A stretch of DNA of 64,000 nucleotides from Paracoccus onubensis (GTDB lineage: Bacteria > Pseudomonadota > Alphaproteobacteria > Rhodobacterales > Rhodobacteraceae): NCBI RefSeq assembly GCF_003591515.1, contig NZ_QZCG01000006.1:186001-250000 (forward strand), in the 5' to 3' direction. This document shows positions 10,788 to 20,087 of this stretch, piece by piece. The notes beneath the pieces were generated by a model, which ran no database searches, had not been told where the DNA came from, and saw only the letters and a program-made list of their open reading frames with translations. How positions within the stretch are numbered: the first letter of the stretch is position 1; each line of letters opens with the position of its first letter. A program made the translations under genes and the position numbers.

Positions 10788-11834
10788 TCAGCCCGGGGCG
10801 ACCCTGCCGCAAACCGGGCAATCCGGGCGGGACGCGATCGTTATCATCCGCGTCTCGCCATATAATCCGTCGAAGACCAGCATCCGCCCGTCAAGTCCCT
10901 GCCCCGCGCCGGTCAGGTGCTTGATCGCCTCCAGCGCGAGGATACTGCCGATCACGCCGGGAAGCGCACCGACGACCCCCGCCTCGGCGCATGGCGGCGC
11001 GTTTCCGGGCGCGGGTTCCTGCGGGAACATGCAGGAAAAACAGGGGCCGCCATGTGCCGGATCATATAAGGTGACCTGCCCTTCCCATTGCGCAATCGCG
11101 CCGGCAAGCAACGGAACCCCGGCCGCGACGCAGGCGCGGTTGATAGCATCGCGCGACGCATAACTGTCCGTCCCGTCGATCACGAGGTCATAGGACGCGA
11201 TCATCTTCGCGCTTTCTTCCGTGATCCGATGGGGCCATGTATGGGCGTAGATATGCGGGTTCAGCTCCAGCAGGTTTTCCGCAGCCGCTTCCGCCTTCGA
11301 CTCACCTCGTTGATCATTCCGGAAAATTACCTGTCTTTGCAGATTCGACAGATCGACAATATCGTCATCGGCCAGACAAATCTCACCGACCCCTGCCGCC
11401 GCCAGATACAACCCGACCGGCGACCCAAGCCCTCCGGCACCAACCACCAGCACCCGCGCATCGCGCAGACGCATCTGCCCCGGACCGCCAATTTCCCGCA
11501 GCACCAGATGGCGGGCATAGCGGTCAAGCTCGGCATCGGACATTGTGTCGTCCTGCGGTACGGCTTCCGGCACGGAAGGTTCCGGCGCAAGTCCCCGCAA
11601 TTTCCGCAGCCCGACCCGATACAGGATAACCAGCCCGCCGATCATCCCGATCACCAGCCAGTGACGGATATCGCCGCCGAACTGCCGCGCCAGCCAGGCT
11701 TCAGGCATCTGCGACTTGAGAAGAACCACGCTCAACCACGGGACAGCGAGGGCAAGAACCGCGTCCCTGCCCCGCAATCCTGCGAACCATGCAAGCCCTG
11801 CGATTGCGACGAAGATCAGGATGCCCAGCATCAC
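10788..11834 (-). CDS. HesA/MoeB/ThiF family adenylyltransferase with N-terminal membrane segments
   Basis: E1-like enzyme that adenylates the C-terminus of a small sulfur carrier (MoaD- or ThiS-type). The enzyme domain starts at about residue 95: YARHLVLREIGGPGQMRL, the nucleotide loop VVGAGGLGSPVGLYLA, DLSNLQRQVIFR with the arginine finger, and zinc-type cysteine pairs (CFSC and a terminal CPVC). The first 80 residues carry two or three hydrophobic segments, so the enzyme is probably membrane anchored, unlike MoeB of enteric bacteria. Its start overlaps the dut stop (ATGA), so the two are co-transcribed. The carrier partner is not in the window. Confidence 0.88.
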   Translation of the reverse strand: MMLGILIFVAIAGLAWFAGLRGRDAVLALAVPWLSVVLLKSQMPEAWLARQFGGDIRHWLVIGMIGGLVILYRVGLRKLRGLAPEPSVPEAVPQDDTMSDAELDRYARHLVLREIGGPGQMRLRDARVLVVGAGGLGSPVGLYLAAAGVGEICLADDDIVDLSNLQRQVIFRNDQRGESKAEAAAENLLELNPHIYAHTWPHRITEESAKMIASYDLVIDGTDSYASRDAINRACVAAGVPLLAGAIAQWEGQVTLYDPAHGGPCFSCMFPQEPAPGNAPPCAEAGVVGALPGVIGSILALEAIKHLTGAGQGLDGRMLVFDGLYGETRMITIASRPDCPVCGRVAPG

Positions 11835-12301
11835 CCCGCCCCGGTCGAGCCGAAACCACCGTTGCCCCGGACGGTCTCACTGACTTCGACGGTTTCGAAG
11901 AACCGGGCCTGCGAGGCGGGTGCCACAACCAACTGGGCAATGCGCTCGCCATGACGCAGATGATAGGGCTCATCCCCCAGATTGATCACGATCACGCCGA
12001 CCGGGCCGCGATAATCGCTGTCAATCGTGCCGGGCGTATTGACCAGCGTCAGACCATGTCTGAGCGCCAGCCCGGAACGCGGCCTGACCTGAACCTCCCA
12101 TCCCGGCAGGATGTCAAGGATCAGCCCCGTTGGCACCAAAGCCCGCTGCCCCGGAGAAAGCAAAAGACCTTCGCGCGCCCCGTCGGGGAAATTCGCACGC
12201 AGATCCGCGCCCGCCGCCCCGGTGGTTTCATAGGACGGCAGCGCCAGAGTGTGATCCGAATCCTCGATCCGCTTGATTCCGATTCTTGGTGCTTCGCTCA
12301 T
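11831..12301 (-). CDS. dut: Deoxyuridine 5'-triphosphate nucleotidohydrolase (dUTPase)
   Basis: Hydrolyses dUTP to dUMP, protecting DNA from uracil and feeding dTMP synthesis. All trimeric dUTPase motifs are visible: AGADLRA, PRSGLALRHG, NTPGTIDSDYRG, GERIAQLVV and the C-terminal glycine-rich RGNGGFGSTG that closes over the base. Length 156 aa is standard. It overlaps the following ThiF-fold gene by four bases. Confidence 0.96.
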   Translation of the reverse strand: MSEAPRIGIKRIEDSDHTLALPSYETTGAAGADLRANFPDGAREGLLLSPGQRALVPTGLILDILPGWEVQVRPRSGLALRHGLTLVNTPGTIDSDYRGPVGVIVINLGDEPYHLRHGERIAQLVVAPASQARFFETVEVSETVRGNGGFGSTGAG

Positions 12302-12318
12302 CCGATCTCCTCACATGC

Positions 12319-12347
12319 AAAGGCCGCGCGGCAATGCCTGCGCGGCC
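12319..12347 (-). terminator. Terminator of infC
   Basis: On the minus strand GGCCGCGC pairs with GCGCGGCC around a ten-base loop, followed by TTT. It lies between the infC stop and dut, so it is the likely end of the infC transcript. The T-run is short. Confidence 0.55.
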
Positions 12348-12375
12348 CCGTTTCAGCAATCTCGCACGAAAAGGC

Positions 12376-12915
12376 TTACCGCGGCGAGATCATCATCACC
12401 ATCTGGCGGCCTTCCAGTTTCGGCATGGCCTCGACCTTGCCGGCCTCGCCAACATCGTCTCTAACCCGGTTCAACAGTTCAAGACCAAGATCCTGATGCG
12501 CCATTTCGCGGCCTCGGAAACGCAGGGTCACCTTGACCTTGTCGCCCGCATCCAGAAACTTCATGACATTCCGCATCTTGACGTCATAGTCATGGGTATC
12601 CGTGCCGGGACGGAACTTGACCTCCTTGACGTCGATGATCTTCTGCTTCTTGCGCGCCTCGGCCTCGCGTTTCTGCTGTTCATACTTGAATTTGCCAAGA
12701 TCCATCACCTTGCAGACCGGCGGGGTCGCGTTCGGGGAAATCTCGACCAGATCAAGCCCCGCATCTTCGGCCATCTGCAATCCGACCGATGGAGGCACAA
12801 CGCCTACATTTTCGCCCTCGGGGCCGATCAGTCTAATTTCTGCCACACGGATACGTTCGTTGACGCGGGGACCAGTGTCACGGGTGGGCGGTGCATTATG
12901 CGGTCTGCGGGCTAT
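12376..12915 (-). CDS. infC: Translation initiation factor IF-3, with probable ATA start codon
   Basis: IF-3 keeps ribosomal subunits apart and proofreads the start codon. The family's conserved N-terminal motif [14 protein letters not shown] lies upstream of the first GTG (12846), so the gene must begin earlier. In frame there is no ATG, GTG or TTG that fits, but an ATA at 12913-12915 has AAGGAG seven bases upstream and gives a 179-residue protein, the normal length: (M)[23 protein letters not shown] rare AUU/AUA start is known for infC in other bacteria and lets IF-3 repress its own synthesis. The rest ([17 protein letters not shown], and the C-terminal domain with EVKFRPGT and RGREM) is typical. 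Confidence 0.9.
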   Translation of the reverse strand: MARRPHNAPPTRDTGPRVNERIRVAEIRLIGPEGENVGVVPPSVGLQMAEDAGLDLVEISPNATPPVCKVMDLGKFKYEQQKREAEARKKQKIIDVKEVKFRPGTDTHDYDVKMRNVMKFLDAGDKVKVTLRFRGREMAHQDLGLELLNRVRDDVGEAGKVEAMPKLEGRQMVMMISPR

Positions 12916-13118
12916 GGTGTTTCTCCTTCATAACCATGACGTGAATAGCGGAAAAATAAGCGTGAGCCCCCGGTGATTCAACCGAATTCGCTGCTATGAG
13001 TTATGCAAAGCATGCTTTTGTCGCTCATTTGCCGCGTCCGATGGCCGGATGGTGACTTTTCGCGGCGCGCCGCCTGTGCGATAGATGACGCGACCGGGAC
13101 CGAAATGAAAGATTCACC

Positions 13119-13841
13119 ATGCAAAGGCTGTTATTTCCACTCCTGATTCTCGCTGCCGCCGCTGGCGGATGGTGGTGGTGGGACGGGCAGCGGACAAGCG
13201 AATCCCCAAGCGACGAAGCCCCGGTAACCGAAGCCGCACCCGAATCCGACGAAACCTCTGCCGAAACGGATGCCGGGCCGGACGCGGCCGGGCAAGCCGG
13301 GACCGACCTCCCCGCCGAAGAGGAACAGTCCGCACAGGAAGAAGATACCGCACAGGCCGCAAATGACGCTGCGGACGCCGCCGCCGATGCCGCCGCGATT
13401 GCCGCCGACGCCGCTGCCGAAGCGGTTCAGGTGACCGGAGAATCCGCGCATCCCGCTGCAAGCTCGGCCGCGAACGAGGCCGAAGCCGCCGCCGAGGCTG
13501 CGCTGGATGCCGCGGATCGTGCCGCAGAGGCCGCCGCGCAGGCCAATGACCCCACCTCATCCGCCCAAAGCGAAGCGGCGGAAGTTGCCGCGAATGCCGC
13601 CAGAGAGGCAGCCGAAGCGACCGATACCGCCGCCGATGCCGCCGTCACGGCGAGCCGCATCGAATCGGAGCTTACGCCCGAAGGCTTCGACGCCGAACGT
13701 GTCATTGAACTGATCGAGACGGCAGATATCCCCGAGGCCCAGCGGGCCACGCTCAAACGTCTGATCGAAAGCGCGGGCGACAATCCCCAGCTTCTTCAGG
13801 CCGCGCTCGAACAGGTCAAATCCGTAATGAAAAGCAATTGA
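13119..13841 (+). CDS. Alanine-rich putative exported or anchored protein (240 aa)
   Basis: The N-terminus MQRLLFPLLILAAAAGGWWWWDG is a signal or anchor sequence ending in four tryptophans. Residues 25-75 are acidic and low complexity, and 75-175 are Ala/Asp/Glu heptad-like sequence suggesting a long helix or coiled coil. The last 60 residues (SELTPEGFDAERVIELIETADIPEAQRATLKRLI...) form a separate helical domain. No family recognised; composition makes homology searches unreliable. It is followed closely by the gene at 13854. Confidence 0.65.
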   Translation: MQRLLFPLLILAAAAGGWWWWDGQRTSESPSDEAPVTEAAPESDETSAETDAGPDAAGQAGTDLPAEEEQSAQEEDTAQAANDAADAAADAAAIAADAAAEAVQVTGESAHPAASSAANEAEAAAEAALDAADRAAEAAAQANDPTSSAQSEAAEVAANAAREAAEATDTAADAAVTASRIESELTPEGFDAERVIELIETADIPEAQRATLKRLIESAGDNPQLLQAALEQVKSVMKSN

Positions 13842-13853
13842 CAAAACATTGAA

Positions 13854-14726
13854 ATGACATCTGATTTTTCTGATCTTAACGATTTTCTGAACAACAAGCC
13901 CAAGGCCCTGACCAAAGGGCCGTTGGCGATAATCCTGGTCGAAGACGACATCGCCGTCGCGGCAACCTTGAAACATCATTTGAAAGCCGGTTTTCGCCAT
14001 ATTCTCGCGCTGTCTCCGGAACCATTGATCCTGTCCGAAGAGGACAAGGCCCGGGTGACCAATCTGCGCTGTCAGACCCGGCGCCCGGCCGCGCATGTCG
14101 ATGCGATCAATGCCGTCATCCGGGCCGTCCCTGAAGGAACCTGGTTATATTACTGTTTCAACGGTGAATTTCTTTATTTCCCGTTTTCCGAAAGCCGCAG
14201 CGTCGGTGAGATGCTGACCTTCCATGTCGAGGAACGCCGCTCGGCCATGCTGAGCTATGTCATCGATCTTTATGCGCCCGATCTGAACCGCTGCCCGAAT
14301 GCGGTGGATTTCGAGCATACCATGTTCGACCGCACCGGCTATTATGCCCTTGCCCGGATTGGACGCGATAATCATCCCGTCGAGCGTCAGCTTGATTTCT
14401 TCGGCGGGCTTCGCTGGCGCTTCGAAGAGCATCTGTCGGCGGATAAACGGCGAATCGACCGGATATCGTTGTTCCGCGCGACCAAAGGTCTGGAAATTCT
14501 GCCGGATCACCGCTTCAACATACAGGAATACAATACCTATTCCTGCCCGTGGCATCACAATCTGACGGCGGCGATCGCCTCTTTCCGCGTTGCCAAGGCA
14601 CTGACCACCAATCCCGGCTCTCGCGATGCGATCGGCAGCTTCGTCTGGCGCAATTCGGTGCCCTTCGAATGGCGCGCGCAGCAATTGATGGATTTCGGGC
14701 TGATGGAACCCGGTCAGTGGTTCTGA
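13854..14726 (+). CDS. Uncharacterised protein, possibly glycosyltransferase family 2-like (290 aa)
   Basis: Starts 12 bases after the preceding stop. The beginning (GPLAIILVEDDIAVAATLKHHLKAGFRHILAL) has the strand-helix-strand pattern of a GT-A fold, and GTWLYYCFNGEFLYFPFSE lies where the donor site would be, though no clear DxD is present. The C-terminal half is aromatic and basic (SLFRATKGLEILPDHRFN). I recall similar Rhodobacteraceae proteins annotated as family 2 glycosyltransferases. Function is an inference with low certainty. Confidence 0.5.
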   Translation: MTSDFSDLNDFLNNKPKALTKGPLAIILVEDDIAVAATLKHHLKAGFRHILALSPEPLILSEEDKARVTNLRCQTRRPAAHVDAINAVIRAVPEGTWLYYCFNGEFLYFPFSESRSVGEMLTFHVEERRSAMLSYVIDLYAPDLNRCPNAVDFEHTMFDRTGYYALARIGRDNHPVERQLDFFGGLRWRFEEHLSADKRRIDRISLFRATKGLEILPDHRFNIQEYNTYSCPWHHNLTAAIASFRVAKALTTNPGSRDAIGSFVWRNSVPFEWRAQQLMDFGLMEPGQWF

Positions 14727-14863
14727 TCTGCAAAAATGCCCATATGACGCCTAAATTCGATCATGTAGCGCCATGCGCTTGCAGGACTTTCGCTGCGAAT
14801 GATAAACGATGATCAAGTCGGCCATGACCGGTCGAGGGAACATTAGAGGGAAGGCAGGACTTT

Positions 14864-15373
14864 ATGGCAATGACGCAAACCAGCTTTGACCGCGACGAGC
14901 TGCTTGCATGTGCGCGGGGCGAGTTGTTCGGCCCCGGAAACGCCCAGCTGCCGGAACCTCCCATGCTGATGATGGACCGGATCACCGATATCTCCGCGGA
15001 TGGCGGCCTGCATGGCAAGGGTCATGTCACCGCCGAATTCGATATCAAGCCCGACCTGTGGTTTTTTCCCTGCCATTTCCCCGGAAATCCGATCATGCCC
15101 GGTTGTCTTGGTCTTGACGGGCTGTGGCAATTGACCGGCTTCAATCTTGGCTGGCGCGGCTGGGAAGGGCGCGGTTATGCGCTTGGCGTCGGTGAGGTCA
15201 AGCTGACGGGAATGGTACGCCCCGATCGTAAAATGCTGCGCTATTTCGTCGATTTCACCAAGGCTGTGCAAACCCGGCGCCTGACCATGGGTGTGGCGGA
15301 TGGACGGGTCGAGGCCGATGGCGACGTCATCTATCAGGTCAAGGATATGAAAGTCGCTCTGTCGACCACTTAA
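14864..15373 (+). CDS. fabA: 3-hydroxydecanoyl-ACP dehydratase/isomerase
   Basis: Dehydrates 3-hydroxydecanoyl-ACP and isomerises trans-2 to cis-3-decenoyl-ACP, the branch to unsaturated fatty acids. [22 protein letters not shown] contains the catalytic histidine and the conserved following helix. 169 aa is the usual length. It is first gene of fabA-fabB-fabI, spaced 22 and 21 bases apart, so it is very probably one operon for unsaturated fatty acid synthesis. Confidence 0.96.
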   Translation: MAMTQTSFDRDELLACARGELFGPGNAQLPEPPMLMMDRITDISADGGLHGKGHVTAEFDIKPDLWFFPCHFPGNPIMPGCLGLDGLWQLTGFNLGWRGWEGRGYALGVGEVKLTGMVRPDRKMLRYFVDFTKAVQTRRLTMGVADGRVEADGDVIYQVKDMKVALSTT

Positions 15374-15395
15374 CCAATTCCAGAAGGAGGCCCCT

Positions 15396-16625
15396 ATGAG
15401 ACGTGTCGTTATCACCGGGCTCGGTATCGTTTCTCCGATCGGCAACAATGCCGCCGAAGTCACCGAAAGCTTGCGCCAGGGCCGTTCGGGTATCGTATTC
15501 GCACCGGATTACGCTGAACATGGCTTTCGAAGCCAGATCCACGGCAAACCGCAGATCACGCTTGAAGATCATATCGACAAGCGCAACCTGCGCTTCATGG
15601 GTCCCGGAGCAGCCTATAATTTCATCGCCATGGAGCAGGCAATCGCGGATAGCGGGCTGGAGGAAAGCGACGTTTCCAATCCGCGCTCAGGCCTGATCAT
15701 GGGTTCGGGCGGACCATCCACGTCGAATTTCTTCGAGGCGCATCGGATCGTCATCGAAAAGGGCGCGCCAAAGCGGATGGGACCGTTCATGGTCACGCGC
15801 TGCATGTCTTCAAGCAATTCCGCCTGCCTTGCGACACCGTTCAAGATCAAGGGCGTCAATTACTCGATCACCTCGGCCTGCTCGACCAGCGCGCATTGCA
15901 TCGGCAACGGGGTCGAGCAAATCCAGATGGGCAAGCAGGATATTGTCTTTGCGGGCGGCGGCGAGGAACTGGACTGGACCCTGTCCTGCCTGTTCGACGC
16001 GATGGGCGCGATGTCGTCGAAATATAACGACACGCCGGAAACCGCCTCGCGCCCTTATGACGAAACCCGGGACGGTTTCGTGATCGCCGGCGGCGGCGGG
16101 GTCGTCGTGCTGGAGGAACTGGAGCATGCCAGGGCTCGCGGCGCGAAAATCTATGCCGAAGTCACCGGCTATGGCGCCACCTCCGACGGCTATGACATGG
16201 TGGCCCCGTCCGGCGAAGGCGGTGAACGCTCGATGCGGCTTGCCGTGGAAACGCTGCCCGAAGGCCGCAAGATATCCTATGTCAACGCGCATGGCACCTC
16301 GACCCCGGTAGGAGATTTGGGCGAAATCAAGGCGCTGCGGCGGCTGTTCGGAGAGGGCAATATGCCGCCCGTCAGTTCTACGAAATCGCTGACAGGTCAC
16401 AGCCTTGGCGCGACAGGGGTGCATGAGGCGATTTATTGTCTGCTGATGTTGCAAAATGACTTCATTGCAGCATCTGCAAATATTCAGACACTGGATCCCG
16501 AGATCAAACCGGAAGAGATTGCCACGACCCGCATCGACAATGCCGGGCTTGACTCGGTTCTGTCGAACAGTTTCGGTTTCGGCGGCACCAATGCGACATT
16601 GCTGATGTCCAGATATATTGAATAA
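15396..16625 (+). CDS. fabB: 3-oxoacyl-ACP synthase I
   Basis: Elongating condensing enzyme that takes cis-3-decenoyl-ACP from FabA into the unsaturated series. The Cys-His-His triad is visible: nucleophile in [11 protein letters not shown], histidines in [11 protein letters not shown] and [25 protein letters not shown] near the end is the glycine-rich loop. A strong AGAAGGAGG precedes the ATG. 409 aa is typical. Confidence 0.96.
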   Translation: MRRVVITGLGIVSPIGNNAAEVTESLRQGRSGIVFAPDYAEHGFRSQIHGKPQITLEDHIDKRNLRFMGPGAAYNFIAMEQAIADSGLEESDVSNPRSGLIMGSGGPSTSNFFEAHRIVIEKGAPKRMGPFMVTRCMSSSNSACLATPFKIKGVNYSITSACSTSAHCIGNGVEQIQMGKQDIVFAGGGEELDWTLSCLFDAMGAMSSKYNDTPETASRPYDETRDGFVIAGGGGVVVLEELEHARARGAKIYAEVTGYGATSDGYDMVAPSGEGGERSMRLAVETLPEGRKISYVNAHGTSTPVGDLGEIKALRRLFGEGNMPPVSSTKSLTGHSLGATGVHEAIYCLLMLQNDFIAASANIQTLDPEIKPEEIATTRIDNAGLDSVLSNSFGFGGTNATLLMSRYIE

Positions 16626-16646
16626 GAACAAGAACGAGGTCAGAAT

Positions 16647-17435
16647 ATGGGCGAACTTCTTAAGGGCAAGCGAGGGCTTGTGATGGGGGTCGCCAACGAC
16701 CGCTCCATCGCTTGGGGTATTGCGCGCGCCACGGCGGCCGAAGGGGCCGAACTTGCGTTCAGCTATCAGGGCGAGGCATTCGGCAAACGGGTCGCGCCAT
16801 TGGCCGAATCCGTCGGCTCGGACTTTCTGCTGGATGTCGATGTCACTGATGATGACAGCCTGAATGCCGCCTTTACCGGTATAACCGATCGCTGGGGCCG
16901 TCTGGACTTCCTGATCCATGCCATCGCCTTTTCCAACAAGGACGAATTGACCGGGCGTTTCGTCAATACCAGCCGCGCGAATTTCAAGCATTCGCTGGAT
17001 ATTTCCTGCTATTCGCTGATCGAGGTGGCCCGCCGGTCAATGCCACTGATGGCTCCGGGTTCGACGATCCTGACCATGACCTATGCCGGATCGAACCGGG
17101 TGACACCCTATTACAATGTCATGGGCGTCGCCAAGGCGGCGCTGGAATCCAGCGTCCGCTATCTGGCGAATGATCTTGGCCCCGATGGTATCCGCGTCAA
17201 CGCCATCTCGCCCGGCCCGATGAAGACCCTTGCAGGCGCGGCGATCGGCGGCGCGCGCAAGACCTTCCGCCATACCGAGGCGAACGCGCCGCTGCGCGCC
17301 AATGCCACGTTGGAAGCGATCGGCGGCACCGCGGTCTGGCTGTTGTCGGATTGGGGCGCCTCGACCACCGGTGAGGTCGTGCGGGTGGATGGCGGCTATC
17401 ACGTGCTTGGCATGCCGCAAAGCGAAAACCTGTGA
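16647..17435 (+). CDS. fabI: Enoyl-ACP reductase (NADH)
   Basis: Last step of each fatty acid elongation cycle. Atypical short-chain dehydrogenase with the FabI glycine motif GVANDRSIAWGIA, the Tyr-x6-Lys pair in the region YYNVMGVAKAALESSVRYLA, and SPGPMKTLAGAAI near the substrate loop. 262 aa. The stop overlaps the GTG of the following HAD gene by four bases, so translation is probably coupled. Confidence 0.95.
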   Translation: MGELLKGKRGLVMGVANDRSIAWGIARATAAEGAELAFSYQGEAFGKRVAPLAESVGSDFLLDVDVTDDDSLNAAFTGITDRWGRLDFLIHAIAFSNKDELTGRFVNTSRANFKHSLDISCYSLIEVARRSMPLMAPGSTILTMTYAGSNRVTPYYNVMGVAKAALESSVRYLANDLGPDGIRVNAISPGPMKTLAGAAIGGARKTFRHTEANAPLRANATLEAIGGTAVWLLSDWGASTTGEVVRVDGGYHVLGMPQSENL

Positions 17436-18082
17436 TCTGGGTCTTCGACGCTTACGGCACTCTGTTCGATGTCGACGGGGCCGCGCGTCAGGCGGCAAAC
17501 GACGATCCTTCCCTGAATGCCGTCTGGAAGGCGCTTTCGGCCGATTGGCGGCGCAAACAGCTTGAATATTCATGGCTGCGCACGATCACCGGTGAACATG
17601 CCGATTTCTGGCAAGTGACATCCGACGCGCTCGACTGGGTATCAGAGCATCATGGCGTCACGCCGGAACAATCCGCCCGGCTGCTGGATCTTTACCGCCA
17701 CCTGCCCGCCTATCCCGAGGTGCCCAAGATGCTGGACAGGCTGCGCAGCGAGGGCGGCCGTCTCGCCATATTCTCCAACGGCAACCCCCGGATGCTTGAC
17801 GATGCGGTCACATCCGCAAAGCTGGATCAGCGATTTGACGCGCTGCTATCGGTGGAAACCGTGGGCGAATTCAAACCCTCGGCAAGGGCTTACGGTATCG
17901 TCACCGATCATTTCTCCTGCGCTCCGGGCGATATCAATTTCGTGTCCTCCAATGGCTGGGACATCTACGGCGCGACCCGATTCGGCTTTCGGACCATCTG
18001 GGTCAATCGCATGGGCTTCCCTGTGGACCGCCTGCCCTGCCAGCCCGGCAGGATCGTTTCGGATCTGCGAGAGCTTCGATGA
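17432..18082 (+). CDS. Haloacid dehalogenase type II-like hydrolase
   Basis: HAD-superfamily enzyme with the signature of L-2-haloacid dehalogenases: nucleophile aspartate in VFDAYGTLFDV, FSNGNPRML as motif II, KPSARAYGIV carrying the lysine of motif III, and FVSSNGWDIYGA, the SSNxWD element specific to this subfamily. GTG start overlaps the fabI stop. A cap domain lies around residues 20-100. The natural substrate may be a halogenated acid or simply unknown; many chromosomal members are of unproven role. Confidence 0.85.
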   Translation: MIWVFDAYGTLFDVDGAARQAANDDPSLNAVWKALSADWRRKQLEYSWLRTITGEHADFWQVTSDALDWVSEHHGVTPEQSARLLDLYRHLPAYPEVPKMLDRLRSEGGRLAIFSNGNPRMLDDAVTSAKLDQRFDALLSVETVGEFKPSARAYGIVTDHFSCAPGDINFVSSNGWDIYGATRFGFRTIWVNRMGFPVDRLPCQPGRIVSDLRELR

Positions 18083-18906
18083 CCGAATTCTTCACCGTCA
18101 AAGATGGAACCCGGCTTGCCTATCGTGACGAAGGCAACGGGCTGCCGGTTTTGTGTCTGGCGGGGCTGACCCGTAACATGGCCGATTTCGATTATGTCGC
18201 CCCGCATTTGCCGGATGTCCGGCTGATCCGGATGGATTACCGGGGCCGCGGCCAATCCGACTGGACGGGGGAGAACAGCTATACCGTACCGCAAGAAGCG
18301 AAAGACGCGACAGCGCTTCTGGATCATCTGGGCATCGGCAAGGCCGCGATCCTCGGAACCTCGCGCGGCGGTCTGATCGGCCTGTTTCTTGCCGCGACCG
18401 CACATGACCGGCTGCTTGGGCTGTGCCTGAACGATGTCGGCCCGAAGATCGAGCAGACCGGGCTTGAACAGATATTCGATTATGTCGGCCGCAACCCTGC
18501 GGCAAAGAGCCATGCAGAACTGGCCGCCCGCCTGCCTTCCGCCATGCCCGGCTTTGTCGATGTGCCGGAAGGCCGCTGGTTTGCGGATGCGCAAAAACAT
18601 TACGAGCAGACCCCGGACGGGCTGCGGATCAAATACGATCCCGCGTTGCGAAACGCATTCCTGGCCGCATTTCAGGGTGAGACACCGGATTTATGGCCGC
18701 TTTGGGATACCTGTGCCGGATTTCCCGTCGCTCTGCTGCGCGGCGCGAATTCCAATCTTCTGTCGCCGGAATCCGTTACCGAAATGCGCCGCCGTCGTCC
18801 CGATACGATCTATGCAGAGATCCCCGGCCGCGCACATATTCCATGGCTGGACGAACCTGAGTCGCTGGATGTCCTGAACCGCTGGCTTGCCACGATGCAA
18901 GGCTGA
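18079..18906 (+). CDS. Alpha/beta-fold hydrolase (275 aa)
   Basis: Single-domain alpha/beta hydrolase: RMDYRGRGQSDW after strand 4, nucleophile elbow LGTSRGGLIG with serine near residue 94, an acid in the LLRGANSNLLS region and a late histidine in IPGRAHIPWLDEP. Overlaps the HAD stop (ATGA), so it is last in a fabA-fabB-fabI-HAD-hydrolase run. Substrate unknown. A small GC hairpin (19027-19046) in the following 197-base gap may end this transcript, though it lacks a T-run. Confidence 0.85.
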   Translation: MTEFFTVKDGTRLAYRDEGNGLPVLCLAGLTRNMADFDYVAPHLPDVRLIRMDYRGRGQSDWTGENSYTVPQEAKDATALLDHLGIGKAAILGTSRGGLIGLFLAATAHDRLLGLCLNDVGPKIEQTGLEQIFDYVGRNPAAKSHAELAARLPSAMPGFVDVPEGRWFADAQKHYEQTPDGLRIKYDPALRNAFLAAFQGETPDLWPLWDTCAGFPVALLRGANSNLLSPESVTEMRRRRPDTIYAEIPGRAHIPWLDEPESLDVLNRWLATMQG

Positions 18907-19103
18907 TCACGTCCGAAGCGATCTGCACCCATAACCTGTCGCGCCCGCCCGGCTCCCCCTCCCTCTGCTTCTTCTTTGTCCAAATACCTCCGGGGTCGCC
19001 GGCGGGTCGCGCCGCTGGTCCAAGAGACTGCCCGCAATGGGGCAGTGCCCCCGGCCATCGCGGGACGCAAATAAGCCGCGTTTCAGATTCAACGCGACAC
19101 GCT

Positions 19104-20087
19104 CTAAGCGCCGATCAGCGTGTGATATTCCGTCAACAATGCCTCCAGATCGGCAGGTTCCGGGCTTTGACGCATGGTCAGAACGCGTTCCGCGCGTTGC
19201 TGCGCCTTGGCGTTCATCATGCCTGTTGCTGCAACGACCGGCTCCATCGTGGCGATATCGCCATTGCAATGCAGCACCAGATCGCAGCCGGCGGAAATTG
19301 CCGCCGCGGCGCGCTCGGCCTCGGTTCCGGGAAGCGCGTTCATGCTGATATCATCGGTCATCAGCAAACCATCGAATTCCAATTGGTCACGAATCAATCC
19401 AATGATCTTTGCAGATGCCGTCGCGGGGGTAGCATCCAACGCCGTGAAACAGATATGACCCGTCATCCCCATGGGCAGATCGTTCAGGCTGCGGAAGGGG
19501 GCAAAATCGACCGCTGCCAATTCATCCGGTCCGGCATCGACTTTGGGTAAATCATGATGACTGTCGGCAATGGCGCGGCCGTGGCCGGGCATATGCTTCA
19601 TCACCGGAAGAATCCCCGCCGCCAGCAAACCGTCAGCCACCGCGCGCCCCAGTTCCGCCACTTTGACAGGATCGGTTCCAAGGCAGCGATTGCGCAGAAA
19701 CGGATGCGTCTCGGGCTGGGCGACGTCAAGCGTCGGCGCGCAGTCTGAATCGATCCCGCAATCCTTCAGTTCCGCTCCGATCAGCCGATAGCGCAGCCAC
19801 ATCGCCCGCGCGCCCGCCCCTGCCTGATCCAGCGGGGCGGGCCATTCGCGCCAATGCGGCGCGCGCAGGCGCTGAACCCTGCCGCCTTCCTGATCGATGG
19901 TAATGACGGCATCGCGGCCTACCGCCTCGCGCAGATCGCCGGTCAGGCGGCGAAGCTGTCCGGGGCTTTCGACATTGCGGGCGAAAAGGATGAAGCCCCA
20001 AGGATCGGCCGAACGGAAGAAATCCCGTTCGGCCGCAGTCAGGCTGGTCCCGGCGATCCCGCCGAGAATCGTTGCGCTGTGGTTCAC
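19104..20087 (-). CDS. nagZ: Beta-N-acetylhexosaminidase
   Basis: Family 3 glycosidase that removes GlcNAc from muropeptides during cell-wall recycling in the cytoplasm. VMKHMPGHGRAIADSHHDLPKVD is the NagZ signature with the catalytic histidine loop, and LLMTDDISMNAL contains the nucleophile aspartate. The GTG at 20087 is chosen because it overlaps the SPOR-gene stop by four bases; an ATG 21 bases upstream is also in frame. 327 aa. Third gene of argS-SPOR-nagZ. Confidence 0.94.
   Translation of the reverse strand: MNHSATILGGIAGTSLTAAERDFFRSADPWGFILFARNVESPGQLRRLTGDLREAVGRDAVITIDQEGGRVQRLRAPHWREWPAPLDQAGAGARAMWLRYRLIGAELKDCGIDSDCAPTLDVAQPETHPFLRNRCLGTDPVKVAELGRAVADGLLAAGILPVMKHMPGHGRAIADSHHDLPKVDAGPDELAAVDFAPFRSLNDLPMGMTGHICFTALDATPATASAKIIGLIRDQLEFDGLLMTDDISMNALPGTEAERAAAAISAGCDLVLHCNGDIATMEPVVAATGMMNAKAQQRAERVLTMRQSPEPADLEALLTEYHTLIGA

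Noticed and set aside
15810..16991. Minus-strand open frame of 393 codons
   Set aside because: Antisense to fabB and fabI; no ribosome site or recognisable domain.
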